From: a virus
Reading direction: 5' to 3' (one strand)
Length of the DNA stretch: 29,463 bases
Virus record (IMG/VR): IMGVR_UViG_3300020420_001367
Span: 1-29,463 of that record
A model generated the notes under the pieces. It had not been told where the DNA came from and did not search any database. It worked only from the letters and a program-made list of their open reading frames with translations. Position numbers and translations under genes: made by a program. Positions 6,311-14,538 of this stretch are shown here, in pieces; the stretch's first letter is position 1, and each line of letters opens with the position of its first letter.

Positions 6311-7348
6311 TTATAATACAGAATTTTCTAATGCTTGTCTATATAATTGTTCTGCGGCCATGTTTTTACCTTTGGCTTCAGTTTGGATGTCGAAGTGATC
6401 AGAGAAACTCAATGCCCAGTCGTTTACCTTCCTGTTTGGTAACAGGTCAGAGTGTGCTCTCAGTTTTTGTTTTTTGCAACCACGTTCAAGCAACATCTTG
6501 ATATCGTGCATCTCTGTGTGTGTTTTATCACCTAGATTGGCAACAGCCAAGTGTTCGTCTCTAGAATAGGAATAATGCATGGTTGGCCTTTGTCCTCGCC
6601 ACGAATCGATCACTCTTTTTACTCTGTCGTCATTAGCGTCAATGTATTCTTCATCTCGTATCCAATGATGATGTATGTCCATAACAAGTGCAAGATGTTT
6701 TTCTAGTTCTAAACTTGCATCTAGACCCCACCCCATCTCGTCATTTTCGATAGTGATCAAATTACGTGCTTCGGGAGATAATTTGGGAAGTGCATCTATA
6801 ATTCCTTGAGGACCCAATCTACCCGATATGTGGACATTAATCTTGCAACCATCTTGGAAACTTTTTCCGAAACCCATCCAACGTGCCATGTCGGCGTGAT
6901 ATTCAAATTCCTCGATACTTCTTTTTCTTATGTCCTCTGTGACACTGCTCAAAACACAAAATTGTCCAGGGTGGAAACTAACTTTAACATCAAATTTCCT
7001 TGCCATTTCGCCAACCGGCGCAAATATATTTTCGCAATGATTTTGTATCTCTGGCTTTTGCCACCAGTCTATCCAATTTGCTTCGGTATAACCTTGCAAC
7101 ATCTCACTACCCAATCTAACCATTCTGCGTTCGGGTGGCAAAGAACCAACACGTTGAATTAACTTACGGGCCGCTGTGGCATTGTGATTCATTATATCCC
7201 ATTGCCTCTGTACTGCATCTTCAGGATGTTCCCTCAACCAACGCATTGTTGTTGATCGGCCATTAAGATCTCTATCTTTGGCATTTACTTTCATTCCGCC
7301 AAATTCAGACCTATCATTAAGCCATTTGCAACAAAAACCTATACGCAT
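6311..7348 (-). CDS. uvdE: UV damage endonuclease
   Basis: A 345-aa TIM-barrel, metal-dependent endonuclease that nicks DNA 5' of UV photoproducts and some other lesions, starting excision repair without UvrABC. Family motifs run in order: RIGFCCK at the N-terminus, VRLGSEM (77-83), SFHPGQF (124-130), KINVHISG with H173, ITIENDE (199-204), VMDIHHHW (222-229), MHYSYSR (257-263) and AHSDLL (298-303). These carry the His/Glu/Asp metal ligands. Length is close to the bacterial UvsE/UvdE norm. It has its own sigma70-type promoter with the -10 box 6 nt from the ATG, so it is likely made early, as suits repair of incoming DNA in sunlit water. Confidence 0.95.
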   Translation of the reverse strand: MRIGFCCKWLNDRSEFGGMKVNAKDRDLNGRSTTMRWLREHPEDAVQRQWDIMNHNATAARKLIQRVGSLPPERRMVRLGSEMLQGYTEANWIDWWQKPEIQNHCENIFAPVGEMARKFDVKVSFHPGQFCVLSSVTEDIRKRSIEEFEYHADMARWMGFGKSFQDGCKINVHISGRLGPQGIIDALPKLSPEARNLITIENDEMGWGLDASLELEKHLALVMDIHHHWIRDEEYIDANDDRVKRVIDSWRGQRPTMHYSYSRDEHLAVANLGDKTHTEMHDIKMLLERGCKKQKLRAHSDLLPNRKVNDWALSFSDHFDIQTEAKGKNMAAEQLYRQALENSVL

Positions 7349-7354
7349 ACTTGT

Positions 7355-7382
7355 ATTTTAACACATTTAACGATAGTGTCAA
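7355..7382 (-). promoter_or_regulatory. Sigma70-type promoter for uvdE
   Basis: On the minus strand, TTGACA (7382-7377), a 16-nt spacer and TAAAAT (7360-7355) match the -35 and -10 consensus at 6/6 and 5/6. The -10 ends 6 nt before the uvdE ATG. The expected start site therefore falls at or within about two bases of the start codon, leaving no room for a Shine-Dalgarno site. Confidence 0.7.
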
Positions 7383-7763
7383 TCACTTATAGAACGCCCA
7401 TTGTCCTATGATATCACTACACTTTAGTTTAAATCCATAATCACGATCTATATCTCGTAAAATTTTATTAGCCTTTGCCATACTCAAACCAACGTCTGCC
7501 GGTAAAGGCAGTGCTTCAATTTCTTTTTCTTTCATTGCTTTTGCGGCCTGTACCCTATGCCAACCATCGGTCAACAGATAGTATCCGGAGTCTTTTATAG
7601 GTGTAACAAGTATTGGATCAAAAGGTTCTGATTGTTTTTTAAGTTTGTTTATCCATCCTCTTTTTTCTTTGTTCAAAGGACGCACCGCACCAAGTCCCAA
7701 CTCTGCCATGGTAACAAGTTTATCTATTGGTACAAAAATCCTTTTAAGTTTAATTTTTTTCAT
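7383..7763 (-). CDS. ParB/sulfiredoxin-like domain protein
   Basis: A 126-aa protein with a ParB-N-like fold. The beta strand FDPILVTPIKDSGYYLL leads into TDGWHRVQAAKAM, the equivalent of the DGxHRxxAAK nucleotide-binding motif of ParB N-terminal and sulfiredoxin domains. A short helical tail follows. There is no helix-turn-helix domain, so it is a stand-alone catalytic or regulatory domain, not a partition protein. Such domains bind CTP or ATP in known members, and some phage versions are nucleases; which applies here cannot be told. It overlaps the upstream 170-aa gene by 14 nt. Confidence 0.75.
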   Translation of the reverse strand: MKKIKLKRIFVPIDKLVTMAELGLGAVRPLNKEKRGWINKLKKQSEPFDPILVTPIKDSGYYLLTDGWHRVQAAKAMKEKEIEALPLPADVGLSMAKANKILRDIDRDYGFKLKCSDIIGQWAFYK

Positions 7764-8262
7764 TTAGAGATCTCCATTTATCTAATATTTTTACACTCCT
7801 TGTATCATTAATTCCTAAATCCTTAAGAAATGATTTGTTGTAGATGTTTGCTAAATCTATTTGCCTTTTGTAAATTTTTTTGTTGACTTGTTGCCACGCA
7901 ATACTTTCCTCAAAAGTCATTGCCATGTTTTCTTTTTCTCTTTTTATCCTATGAAATAGGAATTTGGCCAATTGGATATCTGAACAGTGCAATAATATTG
8001 TATTCTTTCTCAACCTTAAAGATACTTCTAAATCATGACTGGTACAAACACCATAATGTTCTATGGACTTCAGGTATTCTAGTTTGTCTTCGTACGAATT
8101 AGATTTACGAAAATCAGCGATGCACAACCTTGAAATTTTTGGATTGGTCCTTATATGTGTTTCTGCAAAGTGAGTAATGAGATCCGGATTGTGTAGTGTA
8201 GCAATCAAGTCACCTGCAAATCCTCCATTAAACAAAATTATTTTGAATTCAGAATTAATCAT
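7750..8262 (-). CDS. Unknown 170-aa protein
   Basis: Not recognised. The N-terminus (FKIILFNGGFAGDLIATLHN) has a strand-glycine-loop-helix look, as in nucleotide- or sulfonucleotide-binding folds, but it lacks the GKT/S of a P-loop. The middle contains HYGVCTSHDLEVSLRLRKNT and a predicted strand (TILLHCSD), giving an alternating alpha/beta pattern. The C-terminal third is helical and basic. Overlaps with both neighbours (14 and 8 nt) show that it belongs to the co-chaperonin / ParB-like operon. No membrane segment. Confidence 0.65.
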   Translation of the reverse strand: MINSEFKIILFNGGFAGDLIATLHNPDLITHFAETHIRTNPKISRLCIADFRKSNSYEDKLEYLKSIEHYGVCTSHDLEVSLRLRKNTILLHCSDIQLAKFLFHRIKREKENMAMTFEESIAWQQVNKKIYKRQIDLANIYNKSFLKDLGINDTRSVKILDKWRSLNEKN

Positions 8263-8698
8263 TTCCCGGAAGTGAAGTCATCTGTTTCATTCCGCCTGTG
8301 TTGACGTATCCTGCTTGTTTAGTATTGAATTCTGGTTCCGTGTCGGATACAAGTAAGATATCATTCTCGTCTATCATTCTCACTTCCAGTTCAACACCCT
8401 CTTTTGCTACTTTGAATGCTCTGGACCAACGTCCATGTGCAATCATCAGCCATTGTCCAACTTTCACATCATCCTGATCCTTGCCAACTGCATAGACCTT
8501 TGCCCATCTAGGATGGATGCCCGATTGTGTTCCGTCATCATCAATTAAAATGATACCACCTTTGGACTTTGTTTCACCAAAGTGCATATGAGATACTAAT
8601 ACTCTTTTTTTCAGAGGAGTGATGTCGTGATCAACGGTATACTGCTTACCACCGTGTGATCCAAAACCTTTGTTCTGTAAGTCTTCTATTTGTCCCAT
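8255..8698 (-). CDS. 31: Co-chaperonin, GroES/T4 gp31-like
   Basis: A 147-aa protein with the GroES beta-barrel pattern: PLKKRVLVSHMHFG at the barrel start, a mobile-loop region with SKGGIILIDDDG, then VYAVGKDQDDVKVGQWLMIA and an ENDILLV strand near the end. T4 gp31 replaces host GroES on GroEL so that the major capsid protein gp23 can fold; the same role is expected here. The extra C-terminal tail (about 30 residues) and the insertion around GIHPRWAK make it longer than host GroES (about 97 aa), as for phage versions. A TATATAATA sequence lies upstream of the ATG. Divergence is high, but the motif order is convincing. Confidence 0.78.
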   Translation of the reverse strand: MGQIEDLQNKGFGSHGGKQYTVDHDITPLKKRVLVSHMHFGETKSKGGIILIDDDGTQSGIHPRWAKVYAVGKDQDDVKVGQWLMIAHGRWSRAFKVAKEGVELEVRMIDENDILLVSDTEPEFNTKQAGYVNTGGMKQMTSLPGND

Positions 8699-8718
8699 AT
8701 AGAAGTATTATATAAGAA

Positions 8719-9144
8719 TTATTCTAATCCGTCAAGAGCGGCGTCGATACCTTTTTTCTCTGCTGGTGTAGAACTAGTTTTAGGTTTGAAAGTTTCTACA
8801 GGCTTAGGTGTTACCACTTTTTTAGGTGCCGGTTTAGATTCGACTGGAGTCATTTTTTGCACGGGTTTTTGCGGTGCCGGTGTCACTGCTTTAGGATTTA
8901 CAACTGGTTTTGCCCTTGCAGGTGTGTCGTCGACCATTCCACGCGGCTGTTCATAATACTTGGCCACAACATCCTGTTTAGTTTTTACTATCGTACCAGA
9001 CGGACCTAAGATATCACCTCTTGCGTTCACGCCCATGTTACCAACTGCTCTAACATCTTCGTTGGCCGCTCGTAGTTTTTCTATGTCCACCATTCGGCCT
9101 TGCATAGTTCTGTACATTCTTTTTCTGGGTGCTCTTGCTACCAT
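8719..9144 (-). CDS. Conserved T4-like marine phage protein with Pro/Lys/Thr-rich tail
   Basis: A 141-aa protein. Residues 1-70 form a conserved basic module (RKRMYRTMQGRMVDIEKLRA, NMGVNARGDILGPSGTI, QDVVAKYYE) that I associate with a marine T4-like phage protein of unknown role (memory, unchecked). Residues about 75-130 are a low-complexity Pro/Lys/Val/Thr linker (repeated PKP, PAP, KPV units). The acidic end is IDAALDGLE. The layout suggests a binding module with a flexible tether. The ribosome site AGGAGC stands before the ATG. It is the first gene after the glycosyltransferase block and precedes the gp31-like gene. Confidence 0.72.
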   Translation of the reverse strand: MVARAPRKRMYRTMQGRMVDIEKLRAANEDVRAVGNMGVNARGDILGPSGTIVKTKQDVVAKYYEQPRGMVDDTPARAKPVVNPKAVTPAPQKPVQKMTPVESKPAPKKVVTPKPVETFKPKTSSTPAEKKGIDAALDGLE

Positions 9145-9184
9145 AATATGCTCCTATTACTTTGTATTACTTATCATCTAGGAA

Positions 9185-10006
9185 TCACGCCAAATAATCT
9201 TTAAATTTTTCCATATTTTGTTGCACATATTTTGGTAAAATTTTATTTGGAATGAGTGCTAATTCGGTACTTTGTTGTGCATAATTAAACCGTCCGCCAA
9301 AAATATCTTTCCTGTCTTTCACACATTGATCAATATGTTCTGTAGTAAAATTTATATTCAGACTTGCTTCCGACAATCTTTCATGATGACTATAAAATTT
9401 TAATTTTTCTAAAATTTTTTCGTTACTCATACAAAAACTAAAATGGAAACCGCCTGTGATTTGTTTTGCTACCAGTTGATCATATTTCTTTATTCCGTGA
9501 TGTTTTTCATTAAACATTCTAAATTCGCTAGGATATCCTAGATGTTTAAATTTGATAGCCTGCGATCCATAAAAAGGATCTAGTCCTGGATTTCGAAGAT
9601 TAAATTTAAACTGACAACCTATTTGTTTGAAAATAAAAACATCACTGTCATCGAAAGAGTCAAAAACGGGCAATTCGTCTATGTCAGACAAAATTATTAT
9701 ATCGTCTGGGTCAGAATCATATAAACCTTTAATGACGGAATCTCTCATTCCCCATTCTCTTTGCCAATGTAACTCTTCAAATGCACTGTGTCTTTTACTT
9801 CTAACATCACCAATTGGCACATATCTAATTTTATCTTTGAATGCAGTAAACCGGTCAGGATTGAACCTATAACTTTTTTTTATACCGGAAAATGATATAT
9901 CAGATTCTACTATTACAAAAAAATCTACTTTTGCAGATAGTTCATTTAAACGTATTTCAAGAAGATGATCCTCACCGTTATATATTACACAGTCATAAAT
10001 CTTCAT
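9185..10006 (-). CDS. Glycosyltransferase family 17-like protein
   Basis: A 273-aa GT-A type enzyme. The N-terminus (YDCVIYNGEDHLLEIRLNEL, then FFVIVESDISFSG) and the DxD region IIILSDIDELP are typical of GT17 (beta-1,4-mannosyl-glycoprotein GlcNAc-transferase-type) proteins, which bacteria and phages also carry. Further conserved pieces are REWGMRDSVIKGL and the late GGFHFSFC segment. The substrate is unknown; phage or host surface glycans, or virion proteins, are candidates. It is followed 3 nt on by no overlap with the Pol III-like fragment upstream, so the two may be co-transcribed. No membrane segment, so it acts in the cytoplasm. Confidence 0.85.
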   Translation of the reverse strand: MKIYDCVIYNGEDHLLEIRLNELSAKVDFFVIVESDISFSGIKKSYRFNPDRFTAFKDKIRYVPIGDVRSKRHSAFEELHWQREWGMRDSVIKGLYDSDPDDIIILSDIDELPVFDSFDDSDVFIFKQIGCQFKFNLRNPGLDPFYGSQAIKFKHLGYPSEFRMFNEKHHGIKKYDQLVAKQITGGFHFSFCMSNEKILEKLKFYSHHERLSEASLNINFTTEHIDQCVKDRKDIFGGRFNYAQQSTELALIPNKILPKYVQQNMEKFKDYLA

Positions 10007-10009
10007 ATG

Positions 10010-10531
10010 TCATCTTAAAAATTCTTTGTAATCAAGATTGTAAATCATTGGATTAATTTTATGTACACCTATCAAGAATAAACAAAAACTAGACACCGAA
10101 CTACCTCTGCCAACTCCCCATACAATATTATTTGCTCTTAATGTGTCAATAAAATAAATTAAAAATTGTAAAACCTTAATAAATTGCTTTTTTTCAAACA
10201 ATTTGTATTCTTCTCTAACTCTTTCTTTCTCTTCCTCAGTTTGGCATCTTTCGATCAACCATTCAAATACATCTAATTGTTTGTATTTGTCTGGCATATG
10301 CCAATTTTCTATATTCTGTTTGTCAAATTCTTGCGGAGATAATCTTTTCGGAACGGTATTAAGAAGTGTAAAGTCTAGGCCTAGTTCTTTTACAGATTGA
10401 TTAAATTGCGTTGGGTCATCAAAGAATAATTTTGCAATATCAAAATCTGGATTGGTATATAATAAATCTATTGTGTCTTGTTCAGTAAAGATGCAATCAC
10501 CAGTGTCATTAATTTTTATCTTTGCCACCAT
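10010..10531 (-). CDS. Fragment-like protein related to the palm start of DNA polymerase III alpha
   Basis: A 173-aa protein whose last 60 residues match the beginning of the C-family polymerase palm. FLIYFIDTLRANNIVWGVGR, then GSSVSSFCLFLIGVHKINPM and YNLDYKEFLR correspond to the bacterial ...[23 protein letters not shown]...FERFL segment. The protein stops just before the place where the catalytic PDxDxD aspartates would be. It therefore cannot be a polymerase by itself. The N-terminal 110 residues are acidic and helical. A proper ribosome site (GAGGT) and coupled overlap with the upstream gene show it is expressed as it stands. Function unknown. Confidence 0.7.
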   Translation of the reverse strand: MVAKIKINDTGDCIFTEQDTIDLLYTNPDFDIAKLFFDDPTQFNQSVKELGLDFTLLNTVPKRLSPQEFDKQNIENWHMPDKYKQLDVFEWLIERCQTEEEKERVREEYKLFEKKQFIKVLQFLIYFIDTLRANNIVWGVGRGSSVSSFCLFLIGVHKINPMIYNLDYKEFLR

Positions 10532-11144
10532 CTAAAACCTCTGGTCTGAATTCGAAGATTTTAGCATTTTGGTCATGCTTTTTGTTTTCTGCCTTGGGTT
10601 GTCTAACGTTCCAACTAAAATGCCCAGTGTATATGCCTTTGTCTGTTTCTCTATCATATGTTGCCGTGTCCGATCTTAACCACCATGGATCGAAACTTTT
10701 GTATGCTTCGGAAAACCAATCATCCACATCTAATAATAACAGTTCTTTTCCGTCTTTGTCAACCGCATAGGTAATACCGTCACCTTGCCAACTGCTTAAT
10801 TCCAATTTGTTTACCGTGATTTTTGAATCTAAAATTGCATTTGTTTTACAAAAACATACAGCCGCCATGATCTGATCATAAGGAGGTTTTGGTAATTCTA
10901 TAAATCTGTTATTTGATACTTTTGATAGTGTGGCATATAATTTTTCTTGTCTCCAGGTGGTAATTGTGTTATTCATTACCATTTCAAACAAGTTTTTTAG
11001 TCTTTCGAAATATATTGTTTGCTCACCGAGGTCTGCGGTATGAGGGGTGATGTATAATTTGACGTTGTACTCGTTTTGAAAAAGTTCGTTGTCGACTATG
11101 ATAATCGATTTAAATTTTGTGTCCCAGGTAAAACTATGTGCCAT
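10509..11144 (-). CDS. Conserved phage protein, function unknown
   Basis: A 211-aa soluble protein with no recognised catalytic motif. It starts with MAHSFTWDTKFKSIIIVDNE and contains VKLYITPHTADLGEQTIYFE, QIMAAVCFCKTNAILDSKI, an acidic LLLLDVDDWFSEAYKS and an aromatic stretch (DPWWLRSD). I associate similar proteins with marine T4-like phages, without a known role (memory). It overlaps the next gene by 23 nt and follows the 83-aa gene by 13 nt, so it is part of the run from the fibre genes. The sequence GTAAGTATTAG precedes its ATG. Confidence 0.7.
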   Translation of the reverse strand: MAHSFTWDTKFKSIIIVDNELFQNEYNVKLYITPHTADLGEQTIYFERLKNLFEMVMNNTITTWRQEKLYATLSKVSNNRFIELPKPPYDQIMAAVCFCKTNAILDSKITVNKLELSSWQGDGITYAVDKDGKELLLLDVDDWFSEAYKSFDPWWLRSDTATYDRETDKGIYTGHFSWNVRQPKAENKKHDQNAKIFEFRPEVLDGGKDKN

Positions 11145-11157
11145 TTGCTAATACTTA

Positions 11158-11409
11158 CTATTCCATATTAATCAAATCGCCTAGATCTGGTTCTCCTCTT
11201 GACTTCTTATAATTTTTATGCCATTCCTCTAAACGTCTTTGCCTAATGGCATTCTGATATGTAGCCAATGCTTTCTGAAGGTTCATAAGCATCTCTGGAT
11301 TACGCCCACGTCTAGCGATTGCAACTTTCCTTGAAAGTTCTTTTATTCTTTTAGAAATATCCTCGTCTGACAAATTTCCGATTTCTTCTTGTAATGGATG
11401 AAAGTACAT
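11158..11409 (-). CDS. Small helical phage protein, unknown function
   Basis: An 83-aa, highly charged, mostly helical protein (LSDEDISKRIKELSRKVAIA, ALATYQNAIRQRRLEEW) ending in an acidic tail (GDLINME). A perfect AGGAGG lies 5 nt upstream of the ATG at 11409, which fixes this start over the GTG codon just before it. The charge pattern suggests a coiled-coil or two-helix bundle that may bind other phage proteins. It lies between the fibre genes and the 211-aa gene. No family named. Confidence 0.7.
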   Translation of the reverse strand: MYFHPLQEEIGNLSDEDISKRIKELSRKVAIARRGRNPEMLMNLQKALATYQNAIRQRRLEEWHKNYKKSRGEPDLGDLINME

Positions 11410-11421
11410 CACTACCTCCTA

Positions 11422-11985
11422 TTAGATGTAGTTGTTGCCTAATTGATGCATCAATATTGTGGTGCCACCGTCCGGTGTCATGAACTCATACAGGTATCTA
11501 CCCGAGGTAGGTGCAGTTATTGTGTTTGACGACCCGTCGCCTCCACTTACGTTGCCACTAACAAGAACTGCTGTTGGTATGGTAATGGTATGTGCCGTGC
11601 TGACAAACGTTACATCAAAAATAATTCTTCCTAAACTGCCTGATGCAGGAAGATTTGTAAAAGATATAGTCATACTTGCATTTGTTGTGATTGTCTGGTA
11701 ATGACCATTTTCATGATTCAAAACAACATTACCACCAGTAGTACCATGCGGGTAAATTACTTCACTTGCATCTTTAAATTTTGGTCTGATTACTTCGTTA
11801 TCATTGAAATCACTTGTTGCATTAAGACTTGCCTTGTTTGTTTGTAAAGCCTCTATTTCTGCTTTTGCTTCAGTAAAATTTGTAAGGATAGCAGTAAAGT
11901 TATCCCTAAATCCTTGGCTACTATTATCTTTTCCTGCTGTGGGGAAAAGTCCGTCAACATTACCTGGTACTATTTTACTTGCCAT
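11422..11985 (-). CDS. Tail-fibre/structural protein with fibre-type N-terminal module
   Basis: A 187-aa protein beginning with a variant of the module shared by the neighbouring fibre genes: a short head, then GKDNSSQGFRDNFTAILTNF followed by a helix (TEAKAEIEALQTNKASL). After about residue 60 it becomes beta-rich and Thr/Ser/Gly-rich (HENGHYQTITTNASMTISF, SLGRIIFDVTFVSTAHTITI, ...NTITAPTSGRYLYEFMTPDG). This is the texture of a trimeric fibre or virion surface domain. The ribosome site AAAGGA stands 9 nt before the ATG. It is the last gene of the four-gene fibre block, and probably expressed late with the others. The exact virion position is unknown. Confidence 0.8.
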   Translation of the reverse strand: MASKIVPGNVDGLFPTAGKDNSSQGFRDNFTAILTNFTEAKAEIEALQTNKASLNATSDFNDNEVIRPKFKDASEVIYPHGTTGGNVVLNHENGHYQTITTNASMTISFTNLPASGSLGRIIFDVTFVSTAHTITIPTAVLVSGNVSGGDGSSNTITAPTSGRYLYEFMTPDGGTTILMHQLGNNYI

Positions 11986-11987
11986 TT

Positions 11988-14495
11988 TTAAATTCCTTTG
12001 TTTCTAAACACTAGATATTTATCCGTGCCTCTATCCACTCTTATAATTGTTCCGTTTGTAGGTGCATTTGTAAACACTACAGAAGTCTTTTTGTTTGTTG
12101 TATCATGAGACAGGCTTACCTCATTTTCGAAATCGGCAGATCTAAGTTGCGAATCTGCTCTAAGGTAAGTCGGACTGACATTATTATCAGCAGTAACATT
12201 ATCGCCAACAAAGACAGTTACCCCGGCACTTTTTACCAAAATATCGTCCTCGTGGACAATCTCATCCAACTCAAATGATGTGGTAGATCCATCTCCAGTG
12301 AAAGTATTTGGAGTAATGATGCTTTTGTTAATCTGATATCTATCTATGATAAAATGTATGTTTTTAAAATTCAATTTTTTATCTTCAATTCTTTTCTTTA
12401 TTAATGCAGATGTGCCAGGCTTACAATAGCATATTGGAATTGCCATCACATAACCTAAAGGTGCTAATCCACCTACCTGAGTTGTTCTCATCCATAGTGG
12501 TAAGTGTGTCCATTCCTTATGTCCTAAACCTTTCATTCTTGTCCGCATATTGGCAACGGCATTTGGATATAATGTTTCCATGAAATCTAAATCTGCAGAT
12601 AATTGATTAGCATACCGAACTTTTGATCCCGAAGTACTAAAACTTAATCCGCCATCTGTGGTAACTTCATAAACATCTCTATCTGCTGTTGTATTCGATG
12701 AAGATGCTCTAGGACCTATTAGAGGCTTTTTAATCCCTCTTCTTAATTTAACTGAACTGGATACTGGTATTCCTAAATTATTTACTAATCCATCTTTAAC
12801 ATCAATGTAGACAACCTCATATTTTACCACATTGTCTTCTTTTGCCTGTGCTGTTTTTATATCTCCAAGATATAATGTTTTTGGTGAGTGGTTTTGTTCC
12901 ATTTGCCTTTGAAATGCTGTTAGTGTTTGTGCTTGTAGACCTGCCATCAATAACATTTCCGGTTTTGCTCTCATACCAAAATTATTATCGTCTGATCTAT
13001 AGATGTATTCAGGACTATTAATATTTGGATCCTGTGAAAGATTGTAAAAAATATTTTGATCGATCAGAGACGTTGCCTTTCCATTCATATTTCCATATTC
13101 TATTGTTGTGAAAGGAATATCAATGTTAAGTGTAAAATCTTTTGATCTTGCTTGTTGTTGATATTGATCACTTACCGATACTGTGAAGTCAAAACTTCTT
13201 GTGCTATCAGTGAAATCACTAGGGTCAATTGTTCCAATTAAGTTACCTTGTGGAGATAATGTGATTCCCGACGGTAATGTTCCAGATGTCTTTACATATG
13301 ATAAAATTCTATCTTTATTTTCTGCGATAGCATTAATAGATAGCAAGGAAGGAATATCTGCCTTTAAAGTTCCAACCACTTTTGGGGTGGTGAACGTAAT
13401 TCCTAAATCTATACCACCAACAACTTTCATTATAAATTGTTGATCTGTAAAAACGTTGATTGCAGGACTACTTGTTACTACTCTGTTTGCTCTAACTGTG
13501 AAACTATAATTTTCCTCAATTGAATTTTGTCTAGCAAGTTTGCCTGATATTTCTCCTGATTGTAAATTTATCGATAAACCTGTTGGCAAGGCTCCGTCGA
13601 CAATAGAGTATTCCAAATCCGACTGAAGTGGATCAAAGTCTTCCACGTCTATTATTATCACAGCATTGTTATCATGTCTGAAAGTTCCTAAATCCGATGC
13701 AGTCTTAAATATCGGTCTTCTGTTAGAACTGAAATCCACAGTAAGAGCAGAACCTCCGATAGCATCCATATCGACTGTGATCTCTGAGTTGGATACTCTC
13801 CAATAATCTGCTGTATATACAAAAATTGAATTTGCCTGCTCAACAAAACTGGTACCATCCGAAACCCTTACTATAAAATCATAATTTACAGATCTAGATT
13901 TAGAAAATAATGTTCTATCAAATATTTCATTGTCGTATTTTTCTTGTCCGGCGTAACCACCCTGTGGACCAAATCTTTCGTCGTCTGTCAATTCAACAAT
14001 ACCCGATATATAACCAGTTGAACTCATTGTAATTCCGGGAGGTAAGTTGCCTTTTACTATTTCGAAAGTCAAATTTTGTCCTGCCCTTGTATCAGTATCA
14101 GTTGCCTCAATTTGATATGTCAAGGATGAACCATCCAGAATCCAATATAATCCAACTCTGGTTGAATCTTCCATTTCAAGTTGTCCTGCCGCCGTTGTGA
14201 AAGTAGGCGTATCTGCTCCCTCCACATCGAGGTGGAAAGATCTATCTGTAATTTTAGATCCGGCCGTGGCACGTACTACGAAGGTGTATCTTGTTCTTTT
14301 CGCAACCTCGGCCGGAATTCCTTGCAGTAAACCTGTTGAAGTAAGTTCCATTCCTGAAGGTAGGCTTCCTGCTATAATGGAGTAAGTGATGGCCGTAGAA
14401 TCGGCTGTGTTCGCCTCTAATTGAAGCGAATATGATACTTGCTCATCTATAGATGCAAGTTTACCTGCTGTGGTTGTCCACACTGGTGTTGACAT
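11988..14495 (-). CDS. Large tail-fibre/structural protein with four He_PIG-like Ig repeats
   Basis: An 835-aa virion-type protein. Residues 4-93, 97-228, 262-360 and 366-460 are Ig/cadherin-like He_PIG repeats. Each has the core 'ITYSIIAGSLPSGMELTSTG' pattern, with LPSG/LPPG/LPTG/LPSG at about residues 45, 151, 303 and 407, followed by a GxxSG/G-x-I loop and a 'YTFVVRA..' strand. The remaining 375 residues are different (GIKKPLIGPRASSS, a FTGDGSTTSFELDEIVHEDD motif near the C-terminus) and may bind the baseplate or receptor. A late promoter and GAAGGAG ribosome site precede it. Ig-like repeats on phage virions often give weak carbohydrate or surface adhesion, so a role in adsorption is likely but inferred. 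Confidence 0.88.
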   Translation of the reverse strand: MSTPVWTTTAGKLASIDEQVSYSLQLEANTADSTAITYSIIAGSLPSGMELTSTGLLQGIPAEVAKRTRYTFVVRATAGSKITDRSFHLDVEGADTPTFTTAAGQLEMEDSTRVGLYWILDGSSLTYQIEATDTDTRAGQNLTFEIVKGNLPPGITMSSTGYISGIVELTDDERFGPQGGYAGQEKYDNEIFDRTLFSKSRSVNYDFIVRVSDGTSFVEQANSIFVYTADYWRVSNSEITVDMDAIGGSALTVDFSSNRRPIFKTASDLGTFRHDNNAVIIIDVEDFDPLQSDLEYSIVDGALPTGLSINLQSGEISGKLARQNSIEENYSFTVRANRVVTSSPAINVFTDQQFIMKVVGGIDLGITFTTPKVVGTLKADIPSLLSINAIAENKDRILSYVKTSGTLPSGITLSPQGNLIGTIDPSDFTDSTRSFDFTVSVSDQYQQQARSKDFTLNIDIPFTTIEYGNMNGKATSLIDQNIFYNLSQDPNINSPEYIYRSDDNNFGMRAKPEMLLMAGLQAQTLTAFQRQMEQNHSPKTLYLGDIKTAQAKEDNVVKYEVVYIDVKDGLVNNLGIPVSSSVKLRRGIKKPLIGPRASSSNTTADRDVYEVTTDGGLSFSTSGSKVRYANQLSADLDFMETLYPNAVANMRTRMKGLGHKEWTHLPLWMRTTQVGGLAPLGYVMAIPICYCKPGTSALIKKRIEDKKLNFKNIHFIIDRYQINKSIITPNTFTGDGSTTSFELDEIVHEDDILVKSAGVTVFVGDNVTADNNVSPTYLRADSQLRSADFENEVSLSHDTTNKKTSVVFTNAPTNGTIIRVDRGTDKYLVFRNKGI

Positions 14496-14515
14496 TGAAC
14501 TTACTCCTTCACCAG

Positions 14516-14523
14516 TATTTATG
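14516..14523 (-). promoter_or_regulatory. Late promoter octamer for the 835-aa structural gene
   Basis: The minus strand reads CATAAATACTGG, in the 43-nt space between the 539-aa gene's stop and the ATG at 14495. The octamer ends 20 nt before the ATG, with GAAGGAG in between. This is the textbook late promoter plus ribosome site arrangement. Confidence 0.7.
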
Positions 14524-14538
14524 GAGTATTATGAACTA

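Noticed and set aside
6305-6335. TATAAT 5 nt before the 46-aa gene as a sigma70 promoter
   Set aside because: The only -35-like hexamer (TAGACA) needs a 20-nt spacer, so the support is weak.
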